Assembly (NCBI RefSeq): GCF_002532045.1
Contig: NZ_NWTG01000002.1
Location: 1-64,000, forward strand
Source: Bradyrhizobium sp. C9
Lineage (GTDB): Bacteria; Pseudomonadota; Alphaproteobacteria; Rhizobiales; Xanthobacteraceae
Length of the DNA stretch: 64,000 nucleotides
Direction of reading: 5' to 3'
Made by a program: the position numbers and the translations under genes. The notes beneath the pieces were generated by a model. That model ran no database searches. It was not told the origin of the DNA and saw only the letters and a program-made list of their open reading frames with translations. Every line of letters starts with the position of its first letter. Within the stretch, counting starts at the first letter, position 1. This document shows, in pieces, positions 25,771 to 34,958 of the stretch.

Positions 25771-26550
25771 TCAACGCCACGTCTTCTTCTTTTTCCAGCG
25801 CCGCTCACCCCGCGCGCCGGCTTCCTTGGCGCCGAGGTAGAACTCCTGGATATCGGGCGAATTCAACAGCCGCTCGCAGGTGTCGTTCATGACGACGCGG
25901 CCGATCTCCAGCACATAGCCGTAATGCGCCGTCTCCAGCGCGATCTTGGCATTCTGCTCGACCAGCAGGATCGACATGCCCTGCTCCTCATTGACGCGGC
26001 GGATGATGGTGAAGATCTCCTTCACCAGGATCGGCGACAGCCCGAGCGACGGCTCGTCCAGCAGCAGCAAGGTCGGCCGGTTCATCAGCGCCCGCCCGAT
26101 CGCAAGCATCTGCTGCTCGCCGCCCGAAAGCTGCCCGGCCGGCTGGCCTAGCCGCTCCTTCAGCCGTGGAAAGTAGCCGTAGACGCGCTCGAGGTCCTGC
26201 GCCACACCGTCGCGGTCCTTGCGCAGATAGGCGCCCATCATCAGGTTCTCGCGCACCGACAGGAACGGAAACACCTCGCGTCCTTCCGGCACATGGCTGA
26301 GGCCGAGCCGCACGATCCGGTCGGCCTCCATGCGCTGGATCGGCTTGCCGAGGAATTCGATCGAGCCCTTCTGCGGATCGAGGATGCCGGAGATCGTCTT
26401 CAGGACCGTGGTCTTGCCGGCGCCGTTGGCGCCGAGCAACGTCACGATCTGCCCGCGCGGCACTTCGAGGCTGATGCCGCGGATCGCCATGATCGGCCCG
26501 TAATAGCTCTCGATGTTGGAGAGTTTCAGGATAATGTCGGCTGCGCTCAT
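25771..26550 (-). CDS. Branched-chain amino acid-type ABC importer ATPase (LivF-like)
   Basis: 259-residue ATPase. Walker A GANGAGKTTVLKT, signature LSGGEQQMLAIGRALM, Walker B LLLLDEPSLGLSP and the LivF-type ending ETAHYGYVLEIGRVVM are seen. The C-terminus carries an unusual basic tail (RRWKKKKTWR). The gene starts 10 bases after the LivG-like stop. A 174-base gap separates it from the synthetase gene. Confidence 0.94.
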   Translation of the reverse strand: MSAADIILKLSNIESYYGPIMAIRGISLEVPRGQIVTLLGANGAGKTTVLKTISGILDPQKGSIEFLGKPIQRMEADRIVRLGLSHVPEGREVFPFLSVRENLMMGAYLRKDRDGVAQDLERVYGYFPRLKERLGQPAGQLSGGEQQMLAIGRALMNRPTLLLLDEPSLGLSPILVKEIFTIIRRVNEEQGMSILLVEQNAKIALETAHYGYVLEIGRVVMNDTCERLLNSPDIQEFYLGAKEAGARGERRWKKKKTWR

Positions 26551-26560
26551 GGCATCATCC

Positions 26561-27319
26561 TCATGCGCCGAGATACGCTGCGACGACGTCGGGATGATGC
26601 TGCACCTCGGACGGCGAGCCCATCGCCAGCACCCGGCCGTAGTTCAGCGCGATCACGCGGTCGGAGACCCGGTTGACCAGCGTCATATCGTGCTCGACCA
26701 TCAGCACCGTGATGCCGAGCTCGCTCTTCATGTCGCGGATCCAGAACGACATGTCGTCAGTCTCCTCGACGTTGAGGCCGGACGACGGCTCGTCGAGCAG
26801 GATCAGCTTCGGCTCCGAGCACAGCGCCCGCGCCAGCTCGATCACCTTGCGCACGCCATAGGGCAGCCCCGAAATCAGCTTGTCGCGGTACGGCTCGAGA
26901 TCGAGGAATTCGATCACCTGCTCGACCCGGCGGCGATGCGCCTTCTCGCCGGCGCGGACGCTCGGCAGGAACAAGAGCTCCTGCCAGAGCTGGGTGGTGG
27001 AATGGCGGTGGCGGCCGACCAGCAGGTTGCTCAGCACGGTCGCATTCTCGAACAGCTCGATGTTCTGGAAGGTGCGCGCGATGCCGAGTTTGGCGATGTC
27101 GTAGGCCGGCTGCTGGGTGATGTCCTGATCCTCGAAGAAGATCTTGCCCGAGGTCGGCGGATAGATCCGCGAGATCAGGTTGAAGATCGAGCTCTTGCCG
27201 GCGCCGTTCGGCCCGATGATCGAGAGGATCTCGCCCTTCTCGACCGCGAAGCTGACGGCGTCGACCGCCTTGAGGCCGCCGAAATGCAGGGACAGGTTCT
27301 CGGCGCGGAAATAGCTCAT
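26561..27319 (-). CDS. Branched-chain amino acid-type ABC importer ATPase (LivG-like)
   Basis: 252 residues from ATG 27319, which overlaps the LivM-like stop as ATGA. The open frame extends upstream to 27943, but that part reads inside livM and is spurious. Walker [16 protein letters not shown], signature [14 protein letters not shown] (the degenerate LivG form), Walker [17 protein letters not shown]. It pairs with the LivF-like ATPase. Confidence 0.94.
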   Translation of the reverse strand: MSYFRAENLSLHFGGLKAVDAVSFAVEKGEILSIIGPNGAGKSSIFNLISRIYPPTSGKIFFEDQDITQQPAYDIAKLGIARTFQNIELFENATVLSNLLVGRHRHSTTQLWQELLFLPSVRAGEKAHRRRVEQVIEFLDLEPYRDKLISGLPYGVRKVIELARALCSEPKLILLDEPSSGLNVEETDDMSFWIRDMKSELGITVLMVEHDMTLVNRVSDRVIALNYGRVLAMGSPSEVQHHPDVVAAYLGA

Positions 27320-28467
27320 CGGTTCCGCTCCGATTTCACGTAGATTTTCTGCCGCTTGAAGGTCGCGCGCTTGTAGAGCGGGAACAGCTGGAAGAAGAGC
27401 TTGATCTTGAGCCAGCGGCCATAGAGCCCCAAGGGTTCGAAGAGTACGAACACCACGATGATGATGCCGTAGATCGCGCCCTTCAGCCCATTGGCGGAGG
27501 CAATCGCCGCGACTGCATCCTGGATGTGGTCTGCGCGTTCCGTACCGGCGCCGAGCGTGGCGGCGACGCCGGCGATCACGCCGGGCATGTCGTCCTTCAG
27601 GTAGGTCAGGAACGGATCGATCATGACCAGGAAGATCGCGCCGAGCACCGCGCCATGCAGGCTGAAGGTGCCGCCGATCAGGATCACGATGATGAACTCG
27701 ATCGAGAGCTGCAGCGTGAACATCTCGGGCGAGATGAAGGAGAGCTTGTGGGCGAACAGCACGCCAGCAAAGCCGGTGATACCAGCCGAGATCGCGAACG
27801 ACTTCACCTTGTAGAGCGCGACGTTGATCCCCATGCTGCGCGCCGCGGTCTCGCTGTCGCGGATCGCGACGAAGGCGCGCCCGGTCGGCGAGCGCAGCAG
27901 GTTGAGCGTGCCGACGATGGTCAGCACCAGCACCGCGAGACACAGATAGTAGAAGGTCGGGCCGTCGCGCGACACCGTGGCGCCGAGCAGCTGGATGGTC
28001 TTGACCCGCATGCCCTCATTGCCGTGGGTCACGCTTTCCCAACGCGCCAGGATTTCCTCGACGATGAAGGCAAACGAGATCGTCGCGATCACCAGATAGA
28101 TGCCCTGCAGCCGCAGCGCCGGAAATCCGACCAGTGCGCCGACCACGCCGGTCAACAGCCCCGCGGCGAGGAAATACACCGGAAACGGCACGTTGAACTG
28201 CTGCAGATAGGCCGCGGTATAGGCGCCGATCGCCAGAAACGCGGCATGGCCGAGCGAGGCCTGGCCGGTGAAGCCGGTCAGGATCAGCAGCCCGACGCCG
28301 ACCGTCGCGTAGATGCAGACGAAGACGACCTGGCTCATCAGATAGCTTGAGAGCACGTAAGGCGCGATCAGCAGCACCGCCAGCAGCAGGCCGTAGGAAT
28401 AGATGTAGCCGGAATGCGGGAACAGCCTGATGTCGTCTTCATAGTCGGTCTTGAAGAGAAACCGCAT
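27316..28467 (-). CDS. Branched-chain amino acid-type ABC importer permease (LivM-like)
   Basis: 383-residue polytopic permease with about nine hydrophobic helices and the LivM hallmarks GLLILTGFTGQASLGHAAF and RAFVAIRDSETAARSMGIN, followed by KVKSFAISAGITGFAGVLFA. The C-terminal cytoplasmic tail is basic ([18 protein letters not shown]). It lies 10 bases after the LivH-like stop and overlaps the LivG-like start. Confidence 0.94.
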   Translation of the reverse strand: MRFLFKTDYEDDIRLFPHSGYIYSYGLLLAVLLIAPYVLSSYLMSQVVFVCIYATVGVGLLILTGFTGQASLGHAAFLAIGAYTAAYLQQFNVPFPVYFLAAGLLTGVVGALVGFPALRLQGIYLVIATISFAFIVEEILARWESVTHGNEGMRVKTIQLLGATVSRDGPTFYYLCLAVLVLTIVGTLNLLRSPTGRAFVAIRDSETAARSMGINVALYKVKSFAISAGITGFAGVLFAHKLSFISPEMFTLQLSIEFIIVILIGGTFSLHGAVLGAIFLVMIDPFLTYLKDDMPGVIAGVAATLGAGTERADHIQDAVAAIASANGLKGAIYGIIIVVFVLFEPLGLYGRWLKIKLFFQLFPLYKRATFKRQKIYVKSERNR

Positions 28468-28477
28468 GCGTTGCTCC

Positions 28478-29353
28478 TCAAACCTTCTTGCGGACGTGAA
28501 GGCCGAACAGGCCCTCGGGCTTGAGCAGCAGTACCGCGAGCAGCACGATGTAGGGCGCGACGTCCTTCCATCCCTGCGGCAGGTAGAAGCCGGCCATGCT
28601 CTCGATCACGCCGATCAGGACGCCGCCGACCACCGCGCCCGGGATCGAGCCGAAGCCGCCGAGCACCGCGGCCGGAAACGCCTTCAGCCCCAGCACCAGC
28701 CCGACATTGGAATGGATGAAGGTGATCGGCGCCAGCAGCACGCCGGCGCAGGTCGCCACCGCCGCCGAGATCGCCCAGACGATCGAGACCACGCGCTTGA
28801 CCGGGATGCCCATGTAATAGGCAGCCAGCATGTTCTCGGAGCTGGCGCGCATCGCGGTGCCGAGCGTGGTGCGGTTGAAGAACAGATAGAGCAGTGCGCA
28901 CAGGATGATGGTCGCCGCGATCACCGACAATTTGTCATAGGCGAGCACCAGGCTGCCGATCCTCAGGACCCCTTGGCTGAACGGCGTCTCGATCTTGAAG
29001 TCGTCGGTGCCCCAGATCATGCCGGCGATCGAGCGCAGGAAATAGCCGAGCCCGATCGTCGCCATGATGATGGAGAACTGCGGATAGCCGAGGATCGGCC
29101 GCACCACCAGCCGCTCGGCCAGCATGCCGAACAGCGCCATGCAGATCACCGCGCCGGCGAAGCCGACCCAGTAATTCAGTCCGAGCATGCCGATGAAGGT
29201 GAAGGCGAAAAAGCCGCCCAGCATCATCAAATCGCCTTGCGCGAAATTGACGACCTCGGTTGCCTTGTAGACCAGCACGAAGCCGAGCGCGATCAGGCCG
29301 TAAACGCAGCCGAGCGCGATGCCGCTGACGAGCTGCTGAACAAAGTCCAGCAT
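28478..29353 (-). CDS. Branched-chain amino acid-type ABC importer permease (LivH-like)
   Basis: 291-residue permease, the first gene of the leftward liv operon, with ribosome binding site GGAGGGAA before the ATG. LivH features: SGIALGCVYGLIALGFVLVY, VVNFAQGDLMMLGGF and AVLGGFGSIPGAVVGG. The 293-base divergent region up to 29647 must hold the operon promoter. Confidence 0.94.
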   Translation of the reverse strand: MLDFVQQLVSGIALGCVYGLIALGFVLVYKATEVVNFAQGDLMMLGGFFAFTFIGMLGLNYWVGFAGAVICMALFGMLAERLVVRPILGYPQFSIIMATIGLGYFLRSIAGMIWGTDDFKIETPFSQGVLRIGSLVLAYDKLSVIAATIILCALLYLFFNRTTLGTAMRASSENMLAAYYMGIPVKRVVSIVWAISAAVATCAGVLLAPITFIHSNVGLVLGLKAFPAAVLGGFGSIPGAVVGGVLIGVIESMAGFYLPQGWKDVAPYIVLLAVLLLKPEGLFGLHVRKKV

Positions 29354-29646
29354 CGTTCCCTCCCCGATGCCCGGCGATTCTTATCCGATCGCTCGTTGCA
29401 TCCCGCCTTCACGCCCTTGTGTCGGAAGCGCTGAAAGCCGCTTATGTCCGATCGGGATTGAGCCAAAAGGCCCGTTCCCTGTCAACAAACCGCTGATCCG
29501 GCTGTATCATCACATTTGCGGAGATATGCCGCAGCACGGACTAATACGGATATCGCGGTCGATTTACCCCGTGCGATTCACTGCACCGAAACGGTTTTTG
29601 TCCATCTTGCGCAACCGACGAGCGAACTCCCGGATCGCCACACACC
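29354..29646. promoter_or_regulatory. Divergent promoter region between liv operon and ABC-2-like exporter
   Basis: 293 bases without a gene. It is less G+C-rich in the middle (GCTGTATCATCACATTTGCG, ACTAATACGGATATCGC near 29500-29560), as expected for two divergent promoters. I see no convincing palindrome or riboswitch. Confidence 0.4.
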
Positions 29647-30399
29647 ATGACTTCGGAACTGTCCGCACTCGCCGTGCGAGGGTTAACCAAGCGTTTTGAC
29701 CGCCCGGCGGTCGACGCGCTCGATCTCACCGTCCGTGTCGGTGAATTCTATGCGCTGCTTGGGCCGAACGGCGCCGGCAAGACCACGACACTGCGCATGG
29801 TGGCAGGACTGCTGCGGCCCGACGCCGGCTCGGTGTCGATCCTCGGCATCGATGCGCTGGCCGACCCGGTCTCAGCCAAGCAGATCATGGCCTGGGTGTC
29901 CGACGAGCCGATGATCTACGACAAGCTGACGCCGCTGGAATATCTCGAATTCGTCGCCGGCCTGTGGGGCATCGATCCCCGCACGTCGGAGAAGTCGGCG
30001 CGCAATCTCCTGGTGTCGCTCGGGCTGGAGCCGCATCTCAACGAGCGCTGCGAAGGCTTCTCCAAGGGCATGCGCCAGAAGGTGGCTCTTGCAGGCGCGC
30101 TGGTGCACGATCCTCGCCTGATCATTCTCGATGAACCGCTGACCGGCCTCGACGCGCTGTCGGCGCGTCACGTCAAGGGGCTGCTGCAGGAGCGCGTCCG
30201 GGCCGGCTGCACCGTGATCATGACCACTCACATTCTCGAGGTCGCGGAGCGCATGGCCGATCGTATCGGTGTGATCGCGGCCGGCAGGCTGATTGCCGAG
30301 GGCACGCTGGCCGAGCTGCGCGAGCAGAACGGCCGCAACGACACCACCCTCGAGGACATGTTCATCGCGCTGGTCGATACCGAGGCGGCCGCCGCGTGA
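29647..30399 (+). CDS. ABC-2-type transporter ATPase
   Basis: 250-residue ATPase of the CcmA/drug-exporter type: Walker A GPNGAGKTTTLRMVAG (about 39-54), signature FSKGMRQKVALAGALVH (Lys for the usual Gly), Walker B LIILDEPLTGLDALS and the H-loop region TTHILEVAERMADR. The stop overlaps the GTG start of the next gene (GTGA), so this and the permease form one unit. The exported substrate is unknown. Confidence 0.93.
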   Translation: MTSELSALAVRGLTKRFDRPAVDALDLTVRVGEFYALLGPNGAGKTTTLRMVAGLLRPDAGSVSILGIDALADPVSAKQIMAWVSDEPMIYDKLTPLEYLEFVAGLWGIDPRTSEKSARNLLVSLGLEPHLNERCEGFSKGMRQKVALAGALVHDPRLIILDEPLTGLDALSARHVKGLLQERVRAGCTVIMTTHILEVAERMADRIGVIAAGRLIAEGTLAELREQNGRNDTTLEDMFIALVDTEAAAA

Positions 30400-31916
30400 A
30401 CTCGACCGCCCATCTCACCTGGTTCGCCCGCCACGAATTCCGCCTGGCCTGGCGCGAATGGCTGGCGATGATGACCGGCGGCCGGCGCCGGCGCAATCGC
30501 GCCGTCATCGGCCTGCTGATCTTCGCGGCGATCCTGCATCTGCCGGCCTATGCCGTGGTCGCCCGTTATGTCGACCTGCGGTTTCCGCTCGATCCGTCCT
30601 CGCTGCTCGTGCTGACCGCGACGATCTTCCTGTCCTGGGCGCTGATGCTGTCGCAGGCGATCGAGTCGGTGACGCGCGTGTTCTACGCCCGCGCCGATCT
30701 CGATTTGATCATGTCGTCGCCGGCGAAGCTCACCAACATCTTCTCGATCCGGATCGCCGCGATCGCGCTGACGGTGAGCAGCATGGCGCTCTTGCTGTCG
30801 ACGCCGTTCATCGACGTGCTGGTGTATCTCGGCGGTGCACGCTGGCTTGCCGGCTTCGGCGTCGTCCTTGCGATCGGGCTGTCGGCGGCAGCCGCGGCGA
30901 TCGCCGTCACCGCGTTGCTGTTTCGCCTGATCGGGCCGGGCCGAACCCGGCTGGTGGCACAGATCGTCTCCGCCGTCATCGGCGCCGGCTTCGTCATCGC
31001 GCTACAGGTCGTCGCCGTGCTGTCCTACGGCACGCTGTCGCGCTTTGCCTTTCTGACCTCGGAGACCGCTGCGCGCATCGCCCCGGCCCCTGACAGCCTC
31101 GTCTGGTGGCCGGCCCGCGCATCGCTCGGCGATCTCGAAATCATGCTGCTGCTGCTCGCCATAGCGTTCGTGCTGCTCGGCGTCGTGATGGCGGTGTTCG
31201 CGCCGCGGTTTGCCGACACGGTCGCACGCGTCGCCGCCAATCCGGCTGCGGTCACGCAGGGACGGGCCCGCGCGTTCCGGAGCGGCTCGCGGCAGCAGGC
31301 GCTGCGGCGCAAGGAATTCCTGCTGCTGCGCCGCGATCCATGGCTGCTGTCGCAGAGCCTGATGCAGATGCTCTATCTGCTGCCGCCGGCGCTGATGTTG
31401 TGGCGCAGCTTCTCCGGCACGTCGACCGCAATCGTGCTGATCACGCCTGTCATCGTGATGGCCGCAGGCCAGCTCGCCGGCGGACTGGCGTGGCTGACCA
31501 TCTCGGGCGAAGACGCGCCCGATCTGGTGGCGACCGCGCCGCTGCCGCCGTCGCGCGTGACCCGCGCCAAGGTCGAGGTTGTGCTGCTCGCGATCGCCAC
31601 GGTTTTCGCGCCCCTGGTGGCCGCGCTGGCGTTCGCCTCGCCCGGTCAGGCCGTGGTGACGGCGATCGCGATCACCATCGCGACCGCATCCGCCGCCGCG
31701 GTCCAGCTTTGGTTCCGCGCGCAGGCCAAGCGCAGCCAATTCCGCCGCCGCCAGACCTCCTCCCGCATCGCCACCTTCGCGGAAGCCTTCTCCTCGATCG
31801 GCTGGGCCGCAACTGCCGCACTGGTCCTGACGATCCCGACGGCCGCGCTCGTCAGCGGCCTTCTGACGCTGCTGACGCTCGCGATCGCCTGGAAGATCAG
31901 CCCGCGGCGTGGGTAA
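30396..31916 (+). CDS. Large multi-spanning ABC exporter permease
   Basis: 506-residue membrane protein with around twelve hydrophobic stretches, starting with GTG overlapping the ATPase stop. There is a basic N-terminal loop (MTGGRRRRNRAVIG), then helices such as AVIGLLIFAAILHLPAYAVV and LSAAAAAIAVTALLF. A mid-protein soluble segment (RSGSRQQALRRKEFLLLRRD) may contact the ATPase. It fits a poorly characterised ABC exporter permease family; the function is unknown. It ends convergently, 8 bases from the alpha/beta hydrolase stop. Confidence 0.8.
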   Translation: MNSTAHLTWFARHEFRLAWREWLAMMTGGRRRRNRAVIGLLIFAAILHLPAYAVVARYVDLRFPLDPSSLLVLTATIFLSWALMLSQAIESVTRVFYARADLDLIMSSPAKLTNIFSIRIAAIALTVSSMALLLSTPFIDVLVYLGGARWLAGFGVVLAIGLSAAAAAIAVTALLFRLIGPGRTRLVAQIVSAVIGAGFVIALQVVAVLSYGTLSRFAFLTSETAARIAPAPDSLVWWPARASLGDLEIMLLLLAIAFVLLGVVMAVFAPRFADTVARVAANPAAVTQGRARAFRSGSRQQALRRKEFLLLRRDPWLLSQSLMQMLYLLPPALMLWRSFSGTSTAIVLITPVIVMAAGQLAGGLAWLTISGEDAPDLVATAPLPPSRVTRAKVEVVLLAIATVFAPLVAALAFASPGQAVVTAIAITIATASAAAVQLWFRAQAKRSQFRRRQTSSRIATFAEAFSSIGWAATAALVLTIPTAALVSGLLTLLTLAIAWKISPRRG

Positions 31917-31924
31917 GAACCACG

Positions 31925-32863
31925 CTAACCCTTCACCAGCTCCATCACCGCCGCGGCGAACGCCTCCGGCGCTTCCTGCGGCAGATTGTGCCCGGCGCCC
32001 GGGACCACACGATAGGCCCGGCGCGCCGTGTACTTGGCCGCGCTGGCGCTGCCATCGCCGGCAGCCGTAACCCCGTCATCGGCACCGTCGAGCGTGACGG
32101 TGGGGACACTAATCACCGGCAGCGCGTCCAGCCGCCGCTGCACCTCCGCATATCGCGGATCTCCAGCGACAACGCCGTAGCGATGCCGGTAGCTGTGGAT
32201 CACGACGTCGACATAATCAGGATTGTCGAATGCAACCGCGGTGCGCTCGAAGCAGGCGTCGTCGAACGCCCAACTCGGCGACCATTGCGACCACAGTAGC
32301 TTCGCGATGCCGGCCCGGTTGGCGGCGAGCCCGGCGCGCCCGCGCTCGAGCTGGAAGTAATACTGATACCAGAGCGGCACCTCGCGCTCCGGCCGCGCCG
32401 GCACCATCGCATGCGCGATGTCCTGGATCATGTAGCCATTGGTGCAGACCAGCCCGATGCATCGTTCCGGCCACAGCGCCGCACCGATCGAGGCGGCGCG
32501 GCCGCCCCAGTCGTAGCCGGCGAACACCGCGCGCTTGATGCCGAGCGCATCCATCAGCGCCAGCAAGTCGGCCCCGACCGCCGCCTGCTCGCCCGAGCGC
32601 GGCGTCGCCTTGTCACGGAACACCGTCTGGCCATAACCACGCAGATAGGGCACGATGATCCGGCAACCCTGCGCCGCCAGCAGTGGGGCGACATCCACAT
32701 AGGAATGGATGTCGTAGGGGAAGCCGTGCATCAGCATCACGGCGGGCCCATCGGAGGGGCCGGCCTCGTAATAGGCGATGTTGAGCACGCCCGCGTCGAC
32801 ATGGCGCAACGGCTCGAGCCGTTTGGTGGATGATGCGCGCGGCGCGGAGGTAGTGTCGGTCAC
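31925..32863 (-). CDS. Alpha/beta hydrolase (epoxide hydrolase/haloalkane dehalogenase-like)
   Basis: 312-residue soluble hydrolase. The oxyanion region is MLMHGFPYDIHSY, followed by PYLRGYGQTVF. The nucleophile elbow reads FAGYDWGGRAAS, so the nucleophile is Asp, as in epoxide hydrolases and dehalogenases rather than in esterases. The catalytic His is probably in GAGHNLPQEAPE near the C-terminus. There is no signal peptide. It stands alone on its strand with its own promoter in 32864-33037. The substrate is unknown. Confidence 0.88.
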   Translation of the reverse strand: MTDTTSAPRASSTKRLEPLRHVDAGVLNIAYYEAGPSDGPAVMLMHGFPYDIHSYVDVAPLLAAQGCRIIVPYLRGYGQTVFRDKATPRSGEQAAVGADLLALMDALGIKRAVFAGYDWGGRAASIGAALWPERCIGLVCTNGYMIQDIAHAMVPARPEREVPLWYQYYFQLERGRAGLAANRAGIAKLLWSQWSPSWAFDDACFERTAVAFDNPDYVDVVIHSYRHRYGVVAGDPRYAEVQRRLDALPVISVPTVTLDGADDGVTAAGDGSASAAKYTARRAYRVVPGAGHNLPQEAPEAFAAAVMELVKG

Positions 32864-33037
32864 GCGGAACTCCCTGATCGCTGTGGTCTACGCGGCATGG
32901 TAGCGCATCCCCACGCAACAATCGCCCGGATCGTATTGCAGCCAACGCCATGGAGCGATGCGCCCGCCTCATCATGACGGCACGCAGATTGCGCGATAGT
33001 CTGACGCCGACGGGTAACGCCACGGACGGAACAGCTC

Positions 33038-33853
33038 ATGCTGAGATTGCTTGCCGCACTCGCCTTGCTGGGATCATTGACCACTCACGCCTTCGCGCAG
33101 GACGCCCAGCGCAGCGAGTGCCTCGCGATGGCCAATGCACCGCCGCGCGCCATCCCGGTGAACTACCGGCGCGTCGCGGCCAAAGCGGATGAGGTCGCAA
33201 TCACCTATGCCGGCCATTCCACCTACTACGTCGACACGCCCGGCGGCATCCGGATCGCGACCGACTACAACGGCGTCTATCAGACCGGACGGCTGCCTGA
33301 CGTCGCGACCATGAACCGGGCGCACGCGACGCATTACACGCTGTTTCCCGATCCGAAAATTTCCCATGTGCTGCACGGCTGGGGCGAGAACGGCCAGGCC
33401 GCGCACTATGCGATGCGGATCGGCGACGTCTATATCCGCAACGTCACCACCGACATCCGCCGCTATTGGGGCGAAGACTCCGGCGGCGAGATGATCAAGG
33501 ACGGCAACTCGATCTTCATCTTCGAGGTCGCCGGCCTCTGCATCGGCCATCTCGGCCACCTCCACGTCAAGCTCGACGACAGCCATTTCGCGGCGATCGG
33601 TCGGCTCGACATCGTGATGGTGCCGATCGACGGCACCTATACAATGTCGCTCGATGGCATCTCCGAGATCACCAAGCGGTTGCGCTCAGCCGTCGTGCTG
33701 CCGATGCACCGCTTCGCCACCCCGCTCGACGAGTTCATGCGCCTGATCGGCCAGCAATTCGAGATCGACCGCCGTGGCGGCGAGCGCACCTTGCGGATTT
33801 CACGCGACACGCTGCCGGCGACGCCGACGGTGATCATCCTCGACGGGGTGTGA
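33038..33853 (+). CDS. Secreted metallo-beta-lactamase-fold (UPF0173/UlaG-like) protein with atypical metal site
   Basis: 271 residues with a Sec signal peptide (LLAALALLGSLTTHAFAQ, cleavage near 21). The fold is suggested by ITYAGHSTYYVDTPGGIRI, ATDYNGV, CIGHLGHLH and VVLPMHRFATP, as in UlaG-like MBL proteins. The usual HxHxDH signature is not seen; the corresponding place reads NRAHATHYTLFP, so metal binding must differ. The next gene, an amidohydrolase, follows 44 bases later on the same strand and may be co-transcribed. The function is unknown. Confidence 0.75.
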   Translation: MLRLLAALALLGSLTTHAFAQDAQRSECLAMANAPPRAIPVNYRRVAAKADEVAITYAGHSTYYVDTPGGIRIATDYNGVYQTGRLPDVATMNRAHATHYTLFPDPKISHVLHGWGENGQAAHYAMRIGDVYIRNVTTDIRRYWGEDSGGEMIKDGNSIFIFEVAGLCIGHLGHLHVKLDDSHFAAIGRLDIVMVPIDGTYTMSLDGISEITKRLRSAVVLPMHRFATPLDEFMRLIGQQFEIDRRGGERTLRISRDTLPATPTVIILDGV

Positions 33854-33897
33854 CGTCTCTTTTCAAAAAGAAGCAAAACCAAACGGGAGTGAAATCG

Positions 33898-34947
33898 ATG
33901 GCCAGCACTCTGCCCGCCTCTGCGAGCGGGCTCTATGCCAATCCGCGCGAAGACTGGCTCGCTCAGTACACCGAGGAGATCATCGATCCCAACAGGCCGA
34001 TCGTCGATCCGCACCATCATCTCTGGGACCGCGGAGGCTTGCGCTACCTGATCGAGGAGATGCGCGACGACATCGCCTCCGGCCACAACATCGTGGCGAC
34101 CGTCTATGTCGACTGCCGGTCGATGTACCGCGCCGACGGGCCGGAGGCGTTCCGCCCGGTCGGCGAAGTCGAATTCGCCAACGGCGTCGCCGCGATGGCG
34201 GCGAGCGGCGGCTATGGCAAGGCCGCGATCTGCGCCGGCATCGTCAGCCACGTTAACCTTCTGATCGGCGACCAGGCCAAGGCGGTGCTGGAGGCGGAGA
34301 TATCGGCCGGCAACGGCCGGTTCCGCGGCATCCGCCACTCCTCGGCCTGGGATGAGGATCCCAACGTCGCCCACATGTATGCCAACCGCCCGAAGGGCAT
34401 CCTGCTAGATTCCACCTTTCGTAGGGGGTTCGCCTGCCTGGCGCCGCTCGGCCTCAGTTTCGATGCCTGGCTGTTCCACCCGCAGATCGGCGAGCTGACC
34501 GACCTCGCCCGCGCCTTTCCCGACACAAGGATCGTGCTCGACCATTGCGGCGGCCCGGTCGGCACCGGCCGCTTCGCCGGCAAGCGCGAGGAGACCTTTC
34601 CGGTCTGGAAGGCGTCGATCCAGGAGATCGCCAAATGCCCCAACGTCGTGGTCAAGCTCGGCGGGCTCGCGATGTGCCTGCTCGGCTACGACTTCCACCT
34701 CCGCCCCCGGCCGCCGTCGTCGGAGGAACTCGCCGCCGCCTGGCGGCCCTATGTGGAGACCTGCATCGAGGCGTTCGGCCCGAGCCGTTGCATGTTCGAG
34801 AGCAACTTCCCACCTGATAAGGGACAGTGCAGCTATCAGGTGATCTTCAACACCTTTAAACGGCTTGCATCACAATATAGCGAAGCCGAAAAGACGGCGT
34901 TGTTCTTGCAGACGGCAAAGGATGTCTATCGGCTCGATATCGGGTAG
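33898..34947 (+). CDS. Amidohydrolase (amidohydrolase_2 family, TIM-barrel)
   Basis: 349 residues from ATG 33898 with ACGGGAG upstream; the frame is open back to 33466 inside the preceding gene, but that part is spurious. The first metal motif DPHHHLWDRGG (about 37-47) and the later LDHCGGPVG and MFESNFPPDKG identify the amidohydrolase_2 family of lactonases and decarboxylases (LigI, ACMSD and relatives). Cytoplasmic. Many bradyrhizobia carry such genes in aromatic catabolism; no pathway partner is beside it here except the MBL-like protein. Confidence 0.88.
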   Translation: MASTLPASASGLYANPREDWLAQYTEEIIDPNRPIVDPHHHLWDRGGLRYLIEEMRDDIASGHNIVATVYVDCRSMYRADGPEAFRPVGEVEFANGVAAMAASGGYGKAAICAGIVSHVNLLIGDQAKAVLEAEISAGNGRFRGIRHSSAWDEDPNVAHMYANRPKGILLDSTFRRGFACLAPLGLSFDAWLFHPQIGELTDLARAFPDTRIVLDHCGGPVGTGRFAGKREETFPVWKASIQEIAKCPNVVVKLGGLAMCLLGYDFHLRPRPPSSEELAAAWRPYVETCIEAFGPSRCMFESNFPPDKGQCSYQVIFNTFKRLASQYSEAEKTALFLQTAKDVYRLDIG

Positions 34948-34958
34948 ACTTGCGACTC

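Noticed and set aside
26561..27943. 460-codon frame suggesting an N-terminal domain on LivG
   Set aside because: The extra part is an off-frame reading of livM; the ATGA overlap at 27316-27319 marks the real start.
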